Notes: a model not told the origin generated them from the letters alone. A stretch of DNA of 64,000 bases from Chloranthus sessilifolius (GCA_021018995.1 CM037585.1:85970646-86034645), one strand, 5' to 3'; positions 23,762 to 35,892 are shown, counted from the first letter of the stretch. Translations and numbers: made by a program.

Positions 23762-25539
23762 CTAGGTACAAGCTAATCGGAGCCTGAACCAAAACCAGTC
23801 CCAACCCATCTTCTTGGCCTGCTCTCGAAGGAGAGCCTCTTCCTCTTTTTTCTTTCTTTCCCTCTCTTCCTTCTTTTGGGCGGAAATTTTGGGCATGGTT
23901 GGAACTTGTGGTGCCCTCACCCTCATTTTGGGTGCCTTTGGTGCAGGAGGGGTCACTGGGGATTTATCTTTGGTTTGCTCAGGTGATTTGATAGGACCTT
24001 TTCCTTTGGGACTCTTCCCTCTGGGGCCCTTCTCTTTTGAGCCTTGCCCTTGCTGAGTCTGAGGTGGAATAAGAGGAGATTTTGCTTTTTCTGGCTCAGG
24101 AGGGACAACTGGGCTCTTGCCTTTATCTTTCTGGTTCAGTGGTGGTGCCTCCTCAGACTGGGCAGATTGTTCTTTTCCAATTTTTATAGAGGCAGCCGTG
24201 TGAGTAGTCCTCTTAGCTGTAACTTTCCTTCTTTGAGGATAAGTTTGCTCAGCAGGGTCAGAAGAAGGAGGAGCAACAGGACTCTTAGCACATGGATCCT
24301 CAGGTGGGGCAGAGTCAAAATCGGAATCAGAGGGAAAGAGAGCAGTGGGGTCTAATCCAAGGGCTGCAGCAGCCTGTCTGCTTTCATCTTTTGAAAGCAA
24401 CCGACCATGGGGATCATCCTGAGCAGAAGCTCTGATGGCCTTTGGGGGTGGGGATGGTGGTGCAGGCTTTTTTCCTTTTTAGGTAGCAGTGGCTCTTTTG
24501 GAGGGAGAAGGTTTCTTGGGAGCAGCCCTTTTTCTCTTGGGAGCAGGAGATTTAACCACCTTTTTTGGAGCAGGAGCTTTAGCAACAGCAGTCCCCTCTC
24601 CTTGCTCTGTAGCAACCTGGGCCTCAGCCTTCTTCTTCTTCTTTTGGGGATCCATTAGACTCCCGCTGATCCCCCATTGCCTTTTTACAAAAGTTGTAGG
24701 GGTGAGGTCAATGGTTAACTCCCCTACTGGTATCTTGTACCCTCCCCTCAAAAGTAATTTGGTAATGAGTCTTGCATAGGGGAGAGTGTGGAGCTTCTTT
24801 TTCTATTCTAGCTTCACCATCACATCCTTCATTGCATCAAAAATCAACCTTGCAGCATGAAAACTGTGGCCCAGAGAAAAGGAATAAACAGCATCAGCAA
24901 TTGGGGTCCTCCTCTCCTGCTGATGGCCGACACAATAAATGTTCTTTCGCAAAACTTGATCAATGAACAGGAGTTTAGGGTCCAGGTCTCTTCTCCTGAT
25001 GGAATCCCGATGGCCTTCAATCCTTTGGTTAGGGCCTGTGCAATTGTATCAATGGGGGCACACACAGGGGGGCCATATCCACAGTTGGGGTCAAAGATAG
25101 CAGGGATGCCCATCACTTCAGCAATCAACTCAGGGTTGAGTAACATTTCAAAATTTTCAACTAACACAAGGAGGCCTGGCTGCCCACGGTGGTCTGGTCT
25201 AGCCCTAATGTGCTGGTAAAAGAATTGCACTAGTCTAGGGTAGGCTAGTGCAGGGATAGCTTGCAGCAGGGGGGTCAAACCAGCTTTGCGCATGAACTCA
25301 ATGGCAGGGTCTGACAGAGGTTCCATTTCAAAGAAAGATAGGTCAAAAATAGCTTCAGGTTCCAAGGGAATGGGAGTCAGGAGCTCAGAGGGTGTAGAGT
25401 AATCAGGTGTTAGCGCAGCCACTTCCTGAACCATTTCTTTCCCTTTTTGCGGCGCTGTTGAGGACTTGGCCTTCTTGGGAGTGGGCTCCACGAGAGCCTT
25501 ATCCCTTGCTCTTTTCATAGGTGCGCCCTTAGGGGCCAT
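23762..25539 (-). pseudogene. Env-like 3' gene region of Athila B (fossil)
   Basis: It starts at the ATG near 25539 (MAPKGAPMKRARDKAL). The N-terminal half (PRLVQFFYQHIRARPDHRGQ; NPELIAEVMGIPAIFD) resembles the putative plant transposon protein domain of Athila 3' genes, often called env-like by position. The C-terminal half is very basic and proline-rich (VVKSPAPKRKRAAPKKPSPS; KGKSPVVPPEPEKAKSPL). It ends with a charged KKEERERKKKEEE stretch that may form a helix. No signal peptide or clear membrane span is seen, so an envelope role is unsupported; a nucleic-acid-binding tail is as likely. The region is broken. Confidence 0.65.
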
Positions 25540-25817
25540 TGAACTTCTCCTCTGTGAATGTGTAGTTTGAAAAATGAAAAGCAAAGGTTGAGAGCTGAGT
25601 CTTATCCTAAAATTTAGGGTTCTGTTCAATCTGATGCACGAAAGACCGCGAGAGCTCCTATCAGAGGGCAACTGGTGGAGGAGGCTTTAGGAACAAATCC
25701 CCAGAATTAGAAGGTGAATGATGGACTGTAAAATGGATGCTGGAGGAGAGAGATTAATGGGAGTCAAAGCTAGGGTTTTGCTGGCTGGAGAAAAAAGAGA
25801 AAACAGAAAAGGAAAGC

Positions 25818-26040
25818 AGCGCGAGGTTGGATTATATAAATCACGAGGCTCGACGCGCATTGAAAATGTCAGCTCGCTGGATAGAAATGAGTGGGTCGCA
25901 AGATTGGACTTTCATTTGGATCACGCGAGAGAATCCACACACTTGTATTGAATCTCGCGACAGCTTAGCAGGATAACATCTGATGAACTGCGCGAGAAGA
26001 AACCACGCCTATTTTTCAGAACCTCGCGACAGCTAAAATA
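25818..26040. repeat. Internal TCGCGAG motif cluster of B
   Basis: GCGCGAGGTTGG, CACGCGAGAG, CTCGCGACAGC (twice) and CTGCGCGAGAAG lie in about 220 bp in front of the 3' gene. They are the same motif family as the LTR clusters of B at 21180-21700 and 29955-30480. Confidence 0.8.
25833..25840 (-). promoter_or_regulatory. Internal TATA box before the 3' gene of B
   Basis: The minus strand reads TTTATATAAT, followed by a CT-rich leader (CTTTCCTTTTCTGTTTTCTC) and a telo-box AAAACCCTA near 25771-25780. The ATG at 25539 is about 290 bp downstream. This resembles a plant promoter and 5' leader. Confidence 0.55.
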
Positions 26041-26408
26041 GTGACAAGGAGCACACACCCATTAGTCTGTCATTTTCCTTTGTTTTGTGAGTGGATTCTC
26101 TGTTCCAGAGACACCCATAGTCATTCTAAAAGGGATTCCCTCATGCGTTCCCAACATTTAAGCATGCAATTACTCCAAAAGCACTTAATCAAAACATCAT
26201 ATCCAAACAGCATTCTCATTATCAAAACAGTACCACCATCATTTGTTCAATCACAATCATCAATTCAAAGGGAATAAGAAAGAAAGCAGGTAGGAAACTT
26301 CAGGCATACAAACTCAAACTCCAATGATATCACTAAGCATTCCTATAAACAGTAAAAAGAACAAACCACACTAAAATACATAACATACACAATGTACAAT
26401 TCTGCGAA
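26041..26408 (-). other. Spacer between gag and the 3' gene in B
   Basis: No domain or motif is seen. Protease, polymerase and integrase would be expected here in a full Athila but are absent. Confidence 0.6.
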
Positions 26409-27955
26409 TCAAGTCAATGAAAGAGCCCCTTGCCCCTCAAGGTTTGAGGATCCTTCACCAATCAAAAATTGGCCCTTGAGATTAACCACTGGTTGACTGG
26501 GCAACCTCCCCTCCTCTCTTTTAGCTAAGGCATTCGCTAGTTGGCCAATCTGCTCTTCCATCTTCTTTATGCTCTGACCATGAGATTTCACAGTCTGAGC
26601 CACGGACCCCAGGTTTTGCAATGAAGTCAAAACCTGGTCCTCAAAGGAACCATTTCTTGGCTGAGGTTGGGATAAGACCAATTGATTTTGTTGCTGATGG
26701 GGCTGCTGCTGGTGTTGGAAATTAGACCTAGGGGCATATCCCTAATTGAACTGCTGCTGTGGCCTTTGGGGTAAGGCCAACATTTGCTGGGGCTGCATAT
26801 AATTGTCTTGCCTCCACCTCAGATTTGGGTGGTCTCTCCATTGGTAACCAGCATTTTGGTGCTGGTATCCATATGGTTGTTTGTTGTAGCCACCAGATTG
26901 TTGCTGGCCAAAAGATTGCACAGCAGCAGCATGTTCCAATACCAATTCAGGATATTGCCCTGCAGATGGGCATTCCTCTATTGTGTGCTGTGGGGACTGG
27001 AATATCAGACATGCCTCCACCACTTGAGCAGCCATTCTGGGTTGCATCACAGTCAATAATTTGTCAAACTTCAAAGAGAGGTTTGCCATCTGCAGCTGCA
27101 GATCATTGTTCCCAGACACCTCATAAACCTTTCCTCTTGTCAATGAGCAGGCTCCACTTTTGACACAGACTCCTGACTAGTTCTTGCCAGGGATAGCTTT
27201 TGAAAAGCATTTTCACTTATTACTTCAAACAATTCCCATGCCTCATCAGCAGTCTTGTGCATGTAGGTTCTACCATAAGAGGCATTAACCATATCTCTAT
27301 TTTTCTCATCAATCCCATTGTAGAAGCTTTGTACAAGCTGCCAGTCTGGAATCTTGTGGTGGGGGCATTGTTTGAGCATTTCCTTAAACCTATCCCTGGC
27401 TTGGTTAAAATCCTAAGTTGGGAATTGGGCAAAAGCAAGAATTTCCTTCCTCAACTGGCTAGTTTTGGTCTCAGGGAAGAACTTTGTCAGAAACTTGGTC
27501 TGTAGGTCTTTCCAAGATGTGATGCCATTGTTGGGAAGAGTAGCCAACCAGGTACTAGCCCTATCCTTCAAAGAGAAGGGAAAGAGCCTGAGCCTAGTAG
27601 CCTCAGGTCCCAAACCAGCGATATTGAATGTGGTGCACAAGGCCAAAAATTGGTCAATATGCTTGTAAGGGTCCTCCTTGCTAAGCCCATGGAGAGAGGG
27701 CAGCATCTGGATGATTAAAGTTTTAATTTCATAATTCCCTTGAACATCAGGGAATTGTATGCTAAATGGAGAGTTATAGTCATCCGGAGCATGCAACTCC
27801 TTGAGAGTTTTGGGTTGTTCTTCACCCATTGCTACTGTCTCAGATTCAATTGGGGGCTCAACTGTGGTGTGCCTGTTCCTTCTAAGTCTTCTACCCCGTT
27901 CTAGCTCAGGGTTGAAAAGCTCTAAAGTAGGACTAAGAGATCTCCTACCTAGCAT
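26409..27955 (-). pseudogene. gag region of Athila B (fossil)
   Basis: The start is MLGRRSLSPTLELFNPELER. The capsid core reads LSKEDPYKHIDQFLALCTTF and LFPFSLKDRASTWLATLPNN. A Q-rich tail (QQQSGGYNKQPYGYQHQN) follows, then QNLGSVAQTVKSHGQSIKKM. It is homologous to the gags of A and C, with the same order. The protein would form the particle core and package RNA. The stretch 27960-28287 upstream is leader without a visible gene. The region is broken. Confidence 0.9.
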
Positions 27956-28287
27956 ACAAACACACCACTAGCAGGGACAACTCCTTGTAGGCACATTGTA
28001 CTTGACTCAAAGAATTTATCTAACAAATTTACAGCTATTTTAAGAAAACATAAATTTATAACTATCCTAAATAACTGCTATGGAATTTTCAAAGAAACTA
28101 GACTGAGTTTTAAAAGTTAGAGAATTACAAACAGAGGTACCTAATCTCCAAATGCAGTCCACTGTCCTTCTCTGCTGTTGTCTAGATCTGCAAGAAAGAT
28201 TCAAAATTACATCAGCAGTATCAATTATTCATAGCTACAAAGAATACTAAAAATAAAAAAATCCTAGGGGCTACTATTAGATCACTT

Positions 28288-28305
28288 TCCCCGGCAACAG
28301 CGCCA
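28288..28305 (-). other. Primer binding site of B
   Basis: The minus strand reads TGGCGCTGTTGCCGGGGA, an Athila-type site, 6 bases from the LTR edge. Confidence 0.88.
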
Positions 28306-28311
28306 AAAACT

Positions 28312-30677
28312 TGTTTGCGAAATCCAGTGTGGTTACTATATTTGTGGGTGGTAAAAGCAATTTAAAATCAAAGTAAAACATGGGATGGAATCAGCACAAC
28401 TGAGAAATCCTAGACCTGCAAGATACAGGGTCCATTTGTAGCAAAGTTTGATAAATAAGAGTTTCTCCCACAGGGAAAAGTGATCTACGGCTCCAAGGGA
28501 GCCATCTCTAGTAGTCCCTCCATATCTGACTACAAATTTGGCAGTCCTAAAAGGAAGGGAGTTTAGGGTCACTTATTCTAAGTATCCTAAGGTAGCCTAA
28601 TGAATTAACTACATAAAGGGTTGAGAAGATGGATGGAGTGAGGGAAAATAAATATAAAAGGGTGAGAAGTATGCTATTGAGTTCAAATCTGTTGGAATTT
28701 ATGACTCAGATCCAAGTCTGCTGGTATAGAAATCCTATCTAATGGCTACATTATCACCAAAGAGGAGAAAGAATCCAACTCATCCCTGTGCCATGATCCA
28801 ATCCCTTAAGGTTATAACCTGTCCACTTAAACGGTCACAGACTATCTCATAGGAAAACCACAATCCAGAGATGGGTCTAAACAAATTAATTATTATAGGC
28901 ACTACTTCATCCAGGCTACAAGCTCAAGAATCCATAGGGAACCTCAACCTCTAAAGCTCTATGTGTGGGGCTAAGGCTGTATAGGACCATGATAGCCCAG
29001 ACACATAGAACCAGCAAGAGATTGAGTACCACCTTAGATCTAGCTGTCCATTGCTTGAGTGGGACTACAATGGTCCAGTCACAAGCCTACAATCTCCATA
29101 CCCAGATCAGATCTACCATTTAATGGCGGGTCTATACTAATATAGGGGAGTCTGCCTCTGTACAATCTCCTACCAGGCTACAAGCTCAGGCTCGGAGAAG
29201 AAGGATCCATTTTGGATCGGCAGATTGGATTCACCCTAAGGCTATAACCTATCCACTTGAATGGTCACAGACTATCCCAGAGGCTATCCTCCTCACGGAG
29301 CCCAAAACAAAACAAGAATATTGCTGCCACCACCATGGTCACAAGGCTACCAGCTCAGGCTTCCATGGGGATTTCAGATCTAGTGGATCCTGTGGTGAGG
29401 CTAAGGCTGTATCGAACCATGATAGCCCAGACACATAGGTCACTTGGATCTGAATGGGACCTTAGAATTAGTCCTCCATTGCTTTAAATCACAGCCAAAG
29501 CAATGGCGGATCACAAGGCAACACCCTTGCACAGAGCAACTCACAAACACATGAATCCCATAAAAGTACAACACCCAATCATAAATTCCCTTAATCTAAT
29601 CTTAATAGACATACATAGGCATGGCCAGCAAGTGCTGGGCCATGAAGAGAAGAAAAAGAAAGAGGAAAACTACTTACAACTACAAAAGAAAAGAAAAGAA
29701 AATGATCTTAGTCTCAATCTCCAAAGGTTCTCAGGAAAAAGTCCTCTAAACCTAAACCAGACTTAGGTTTATATAGCAGTGGGTGTGGCGGCACATTAGG
29801 GTTAGGAAACCCTAATTTTAGCGATGCCACGTGGCCTATTAATGATCCTTAGATGTCTCAGGGTGTGTGCACAGAGATTTGAGCGTGAGAGTGTGTGCCC
29901 TAATCGCTGGAAATCCTCAGAATGTCCTCTACAGAATGATGGAAGTTAGAGTTCAGAGCTTTGCCAGGTTACAGTCAATTCCCAGACTTGTCGCGTGGTA
30001 ACCTTGATTGCATTAAAACTTCAGACGTCGCGGGGTTGCAGCTTCTTGAAGCTTTGAGCAGTCGCGAGGTAGGTAGTTAAGCTCTTGCTGGATTGGGCTT
30101 CGCGCGGTTGGATTGCTACTTGTGAATAGCGCGAGAACTGTGTGAGCATTCCATTTCACAATAGATCTTCGTGAGGCTAACTCTGGCTTCGCGAGGCTGC
30201 TTTCTTCCTGAACAACACGAGAACTGCGCGAGAAGTTCACTTCTTAATGGAACTTCGCGAGGATCCTCGCGATAGCTTTGAGGCTTTTCTGAATTACGCG
30301 ACAGGTTCTCTTGACATTTGCATCTCGCGGCTACTGTGCGACAGCTGCGCGAGGCAGGATTTTGAAGCTAGTCTGTCACTCAACTGCGGGAGAAGTTGTT
30401 GTGAAGTCTTGGGACTTCGTGAGGACTGCGCGAAGCATATTTTTCTGAATCCTCTGGAGCTTTGTCAGTTGTGCGAGGCTTACCTCAGGTCTAGATTCAT
30501 GGCTCATTCTTCTGAGGGACTTCTGGTGCCAATACAGGCTCCTTAACATGATTTATGGCCTTATTGCACTGCTGTTTATTATCTATAAAAAATACTTAAC
30601 AAACCTTTATTAGATGGCTAAGGGTCTAATCAAAGGCTAAGTTAAGGGGTGAAAAGTGGTATTTTCAGGTCTTAACA
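28312..30677 (-). repeat. 5' LTR of B
   Basis: The 2.37-kb repeat starts TGTTTGCGAAATCCAG and ends AGGTCTTAACA. The TATA box is at 29768-29775, the telo-box palindrome near 29796-29816 and the TCGCGAGG-type cluster at 29955-30480. It is directly followed by the target duplication GCTGG. Confidence 0.92.
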
Positions 30678-31388
30678 GCTGGCCACAGGCACTGTCCGCA
30701 AACACAGCTACAGGGTAAAACTTCTACTCCAAATCACAGGATCCACCTGGCCTTAAGGCTATGATCTATCCACTTTAATGGTCACAGACCATCCTATAGG
30801 CTTTATCAAATCCATGGATTGTAGTAGATAAATCCAATTGAGGCCTGAGCTCAGATTTACCTTAAGGTTATGATATGTCCACTTTAATGGTCGCAGACCA
30901 TCCTAGAGATCTCTTACAGCGCCAGGGCCTCAATTAGAACAATCAAAACCACTATAGATGCTGCAATTTCCAGGTCACAGACACAGGAAATTACAGGGAT
31001 ATCAGATCCTGGGAATTCAGATGATATCCAAAAGGTCTACCAGTTAAGTGGGTGAGCTGATCAAGCAACTTCTCTACACAAATCCGATCGAGCACCAAGA
31101 GGAATCAAAAGAGCTTTAGATCTAATTAAAACATTAAAAATAACATTTACATTGCAAACTAGGTCACTCTTACAATGGAATGCTCTCAAATCTGTAGTCT
31201 ATGCAACAATTAACCCCAGCAACACTCTTAAACTCACCCAATTACAGATCTAACTCACTGCTCGCTGCTCCAAGGGGTTTAGCCAACCATGGTTGGGCTA
31301 AAGGAGGGAAAAGGGAATCTCGCTGCAAGCTCTGGTCTCTAGAAAATTGCTCAGAAATTCGATCTCCCCCAATGGCAATTGGGGGTTC

Positions 31389-31398
31389 CAATATATAG
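31389..31398 (-). promoter_or_regulatory. TATA box of the LTR of A
   Basis: The minus strand reads GCTATATATTGG. It lies about 200 bp downstream of the CGATAGG cluster. Confidence 0.65.
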
Positions 31399-31597
31399 CT
31401 TTCCTTCTCTATTTTTCCTGCCAAAGATCCCTTCTAGAAGGTTGTCAAAATTTGTTAGAGTTTTTTTAAAGCACGTGGGTCGGTTAGGGTTTCCTAGGGC
31501 ATCTTCTAGAATGTCGCGCCTGTCACCAAAGTGCCTTGATTTGCATGCAACAGGTCACCAAGTCTCAGCGTGTGCATAGCATGGTTTCTGAGAAGTT

Positions 31598-32075
31598 CAG
31601 CACATGATTTCGATAGGTTGAAGAGGCTTCTGACAGGTTGAAAGTAAGCTTTTAATTCCTTTCGATAGGTTCCCTGGTCTCTTCGATAGGATCCGATAGG
31701 TTGAGTTTAGCTTCACTACGCTTGATCTGAGGCTTTCGACAGGTTGGAAGAGTGATTCGACAGGTTGAATATTTACATTCTGTCACTTCGATCAGATGAC
31801 CTTTGTTCCTATCGAAAGGTTCAAATCATTCTGCGATAGGTGTTGTCTCAACATTTCTATTTCGATAGGTTGAGTGAACCATTCGATAGGTTCAATGAAC
31901 CTTCCGATAGGTCTCCTCTTTCCCTTAGCTAGCTTTCGATAGGTTGAATTCTCTTTCTCTTTCAACTGCTCAATAGGGTCTTGGATCCTGTCGAACTCTT
32001 CACTTCTGCATGAATTCTTCCTTTTGCTGCTTTCTGATCCTGTCGAACCCTTCAGGTGACTAATCGATAGGACGT
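31598..32075. repeat. CGATAGG motif cluster in the LTR of A
   Basis: Eleven exact CGATAGG/CCTATCG heptamers are present, mostly as TTCGATAGGTT, with further CGACAGG and CTGTCGAA variants. Spacing is irregular. Confidence 0.88.
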
Positions 32076-32293
32076 TATCAACCTATTCTCACTTCCTTCA
32101 CCTTATTCTGTTGCTGGGTCTTCATGATGCTGAGAGCTGACTTCTTTGTGGGCATTTTTAAGTGGTTTGCTACATTATTACCAAATTTTCCTGCTAGCTA
32201 CAAAATGCACTCAACAGAGGCTTATTAGTGTGCTTGCAGGTCCAGGAAAGGTCAGGTTAAAGGGTGCAAAGTGGCACTTTTCACCACTCAACA

Positions 32294-35200
32294 GGAGTGC
32301 ATGTACTGATGGCTCTGGGAGGGTAGATAAGACATGGCTTTCCTCCGTGATGGATGGGGGGTAGCAAAATTTTTCCAGGTAGGGGTGGTGAGGTTTAATG
32401 GTGGTTGCACCGGGGGTAATGGTGTGGGTGCATGCCATTGATAATTTATGGGTGCAGGCGGAGGGTTGGGGGTTTGATGGGCCATGAGGGAATTGAGAGG
32501 GGTGGTAGAGTTTACATGTGATTGAGCTGACGATAATGGGGTGGGATGAGGCCATTGGTAATTTATTGGTGGTGGGGGATCGGGGGTCTGTTGGTTTATT
32601 GGGTAATGGATGGGGGTGGTGGAATATGGTTGATACACATTCATTTGTACATAGTTAATGGGAGTGGATGGTGGGAAATAGGCCCTAAGATCTAGGGGTT
32701 CAACTGTTAGTGTAAGGGTAGGAAAATAATCTGCCATATTCAGGGGTTTAATCACCCCAATAGTTCCTTCTCCTAGATTTCTCTGCCTTGGTTCCACAAA
32801 CATTTCTGGATTACAAATGAAGTCTGACGGATCAAACTCCAATTCTTCTTCAAATTTCTCTACCATCCCTATGGTGGGTCTAGGACCTACTATTCCGGTA
32901 GGGTGTGGTGGTAAAGGCACCTAATGGATATTCGCATGCTGGTTCGCTTGGGTGGGTGCAGGGGGAATGATCTTTTCAGTATCGATTAAGTCCTGAATCA
33001 CGTGCTTTAATGGGAAGCAGTGATCAGTCGGGTGACCCGGACCCTGATGAAAATTGCAATGAGTATTAGGGTCAAAATTATATATAATCGGATTGGGAGG
33101 GGGTCATGGTTGGAGAATAGTTATCAAACCCTTTTCAATTAATAATGATAAAAGTACACTCAGGGATTGCCCTAAGGGCGTAATGACTCGATCATAACGG
33201 GCTCTCCTCTCCGGGTCATTTGCACTGCCCATTCCCTGCTCTTTGTACTGGCCTTGTCCTGACGGGAGCTCGTTGCGCTGCTTGGAATTGGAGTAGGGCT
33301 ACATTGCTATTATTGGGCTGAGTGTTCGCAACATTTTGCACCTCTGCCCCTGTCCTCCTGTCGTTCTTCTGCTCAGTAAACCTTCAAACCCCGCTAGGGC
33401 CCCCTAAAGCATTCTTATTCAACCGCCCTTCCCTAATGGCATCCTCACAGCGGTTGGCATTCCTCACCAAATTAGCAAAACTGGACTGCTGTTGATATAG
33501 AAGAAAATCAGAAATCACTGGTAGACTGTTCTTTGAAATCATCTCTATCTGCTCATCGTCCGGTATTCTATTTCTGACTTGAGCTGTCAGTGCTCTCCAA
33601 TGCCCCAAATAGTCGCCAAAGGTCTCGTTGGGGTTCTATTTTAAACGGGCCAAATCAAACTTGCGTGGTTCAATATCAGTATTATAGACATACTATTCCT
33701 GGAACAAATGCGTCATATCCTTCCATGTCTTCATCATGGATGGTTCAAGAGATGTGAACCACCTTAGGGCCGGTCCAGTTAAACTTTTCTGAAAGACTTT
33801 TATTAGCAGTCTCTCGTCCCCCCTGTACTGGCACATGTCCCCACAATAAGACTTGAGGTGTGCAATCGGGTTGCCTGTGCCATTGTACTTGTCGAATATT
33901 GGCATTTTAAATTTGGGGGGCAGGGGGACCTCGGCAAACAAACATAAATCCATGAAATCCGTGGCATGGATTTTAGCACCACCTATTTTTAACAATTGTT
34001 TCTGGATCTTGTCTAGTTGCTCCCTTAACTGTTCCGATTCTTTGGATATGGGGGCCATTTTTTCAACAGCTGGCTGGGACTCGCTCTGGGCTACCAGGGG
34101 ATGGGTAATTATGGGAGGAGGGTTGAGGCTGGTCAAAGCCCCAGCATAGGCCCCGCTATTCCTAATCTCGTCCTCTTCATACTGCTGGTCGGCATAATGT
34201 GCAGCGAGGGCGGGATTCTCCTGTTGTTGTTGCATGGGTTGGATGGGAATGACATGAGTGGGGGTTGGGTGAGCCCATTGGGGGTGAGGAAAGGTTTGTT
34301 GGGTGATGGGAATTTAGTTTTGAGGTGGGGCCTGATAGGGCCATTGGGTATGGGGAAGGTTTGGAGATGGCCTTAAGGTGTGGGGCCATGGGAGAATTGG
34401 GTTTGAGGTATGGCATGGGTTTGACCCGATTGTGAAGGTTGGGTTAAATTTTGGGGGTATTGTGGAAGGTATGAGTGGGGGGTTCGGGTTTGGGCCATGA
34501 GCCTTTGGTCATGGGCCACTGATAGGTTTGGGCCATGGACCCTTGGTAGGTTTGGGCCACGAGCCCTTGATGAGTCTGAGCCAATGGACCTGGGTAGGTT
34601 TGGGCCAAGGGCCCTTGATGGGTCTGGCCCAAATGGACTTGATGGGCTTGGCCCAATGGGCTTTTATGGGTTTGGGCATTGGGCCTTAATGGGTCTGGGC
34701 CATGGGCCCTTGGTGGGTCTGGGCCATTAGGCCTTGATGGATTTGGGCCATGGGCCCTTTATGAGTCTAGGCCATGGGCCCTTAGTGGGTATGGGCCCTG
34801 GGTAGGTCTGGGCCATGGGCCCTTGGTGGGTCTGGGCCATGGGCCCTGGGTAGGCTTGGGTGGTTGGATATTGGGTCATGGGGTCCTGGGATATGTGGAA
34901 AAAGGGGGTTTGGGCCAATGGGTCTTGGGGTATGTGGGAGTTTGGAGATTAGGCCATGGGGCCTTAGGGTAAGTGGGTAATGGGGGTTTGGGTGGTGTTG
35001 ATTATGGGCGGTTGATGGGGGTCATGAGAGAGTGAGGCATGGAGATTAGCTAGGGTATGGGATGGGTTCATGGGCATGGGGTGTGAAGGAGGAGGGGGGT
35101 GTTTTGAGAAGCCGTCCACAAGGAGTAGGCTTGGAACATCTCCTCCATCATGGCCATGGAAGGAGGATGGGATGTGGATGGAGGATTTAAGGGGTGATGG

Positions 35201-35892
35201 GGTATAGATGAGATGGAGGTGGTGGAAAAATTGAGCATGACCCCGGTATAATCGGGCATGGCCACGGTGGGTGGGGGTGTATGGGGTGGATGAGGGGATG
35301 TTTTGGGTATGGTTTGGGATGATGGGAGGCATGATGAGGAGGGATGAGGAAAGTTGGGCATGACCCGGATGGATGGGGGATTTTACAGGGGGTTGGATAG
35401 GGTGGAAGTGGTGTATGTGAATGTAGGTGGATCGGGTCTATAGGGGGATGATGAGAATTGGGGCATGGATGTGGATTGGGAAAATGGGTTTGGCATGGGC
35501 ATGGTTCGGGCAAAGGATGGAGAATGGGGGGTTGGATTTTGGATATTTCGGGGGGTATCGGTTGGGAAAATGGGGGTGCCAAATGGGCCGGTAACGGTAA
35601 AGGAGGGTTGGGTGAGGGGGATGGTGGAAAAGACTTCTCCCAAATGGGAGTGGGTTGGAGAATGTGGCGGGGATGAGTCGGGATCGGCGTAAGCCGGGTC
35701 TACTACCCACGACATTCTTCGGGAGCGGGTCAGGTAAGGGTGCCTTGGATAAGGCCCAAAAATCCTCCTTCTTCCCCTACAGGACGACGGAGGGCAAGAT
35801 AATGCCGTTGTGCCGACACCACAAACTATATATTTTTTTAGGTTTTGATTATATATATATTTTTTAATTTTATAAAAAAATTTGAAAAACAA
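32294..35892 (-). pseudogene. gag region of O (fossil)
   Basis: The N-terminal part (35892-35383) is proline/serine-rich and opens with HPYLTRSRRMSWVVDPAYAD. A long P/H-rich and repeat-bearing stretch follows (34300-35360). The capsid core at 33693-34235 reads LPPKFKMPIFDKYNGTGNPI and KVFQKSLTGPALRWFTSLEP. The later part at 33384-33608 includes EMISKNSLPVISDFLLYQQQ. A proline-rich tail at 32294-32920 ends at the insertion of A. The protein would build the particle. The region is broken in many places. Confidence 0.85.
34490..34865 (-). repeat. 24-bp coding minisatellite in the gag of O
   Basis: About 15 tandem units of roughly 24 bp are present; the best units read TCTGGGCCATGGGCCCTTGG plus GGGG or similar. 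Eight codons per unit encode variants of QTHQGPMA on the minus strand. More diverged units continue to about 34990. The period keeps the frame. Confidence 0.85.

Larger units (their letters stand above)
19543..30677 (-). mobile_element. Athila-type LTR retrotransposon B, innermost insertion
   Basis: Both LTRs are present (19543-21899 and 28312-30677). The perfect 5-bp target duplication GCTGG lies at 19538-19542 and 30678-30682. Parts: primer site, gag (26409-27955), internal motif cluster with TATA (25818-26040), env-like 3' gene region (23762-25539) and a conserved 3' non-coding block. No protease, polymerase or integrase is recognisable between gag and the 3' gene, so B looks non-autonomous and would need pol from a relative such as A or D. 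By-eye LTR divergence is about 5 % over the first 440 bp, lower than that of O, as the nesting requires. It is broken. Confidence 0.92.
12531..32293 (-). mobile_element. Athila-type LTR retrotransposon A, inserted in O and hosting B
   Basis: Parts on the minus strand: 5' LTR (19105-19542 and 30683-32293, split by B), primer site 19081-19098, gag (17451-18879), pol (13230-17372), an internal motif cluster (12850-13135) and the start of a 3' gene (12531-12587). Only one LTR is visible; the left end joins O directly at about 12530. The right end CACTCAACA is followed by GGAGT in the gag of O. It is close to D throughout. The coding region is broken. Confidence 0.85.
19105..32293 (-). repeat. 5' LTR of A, split by element B
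   Basis: The two pieces, 19105-19542 and 30683-32293 (about 2.05 kb together), match the LTR of D in order. In D the words CCCTCAGCTGGCCACAAGCA run on, while in A they are separated by B with GCTGG duplicated. A TATA box lies at 31389-31398 and a CGATAGG cluster at 31598-32075. The end is ACCACTCAACA. Confidence 0.88.

Noticed and set aside
24489-24779. Hydrophobic plus-strand frame that looks like a membrane protein
   Set aside because: It is the complement of the lysine/proline-rich 3' gene of B; leucine- and phenylalanine-rich frames are expected opposite lysine-rich coding.
34497-34972. Glycine-rich plus-strand frames (GLGHGPLVGLGH repeats) resembling a structural protein
   Set aside because: They arise from the 24-bp minisatellite of the gag of O read on the wrong strand.
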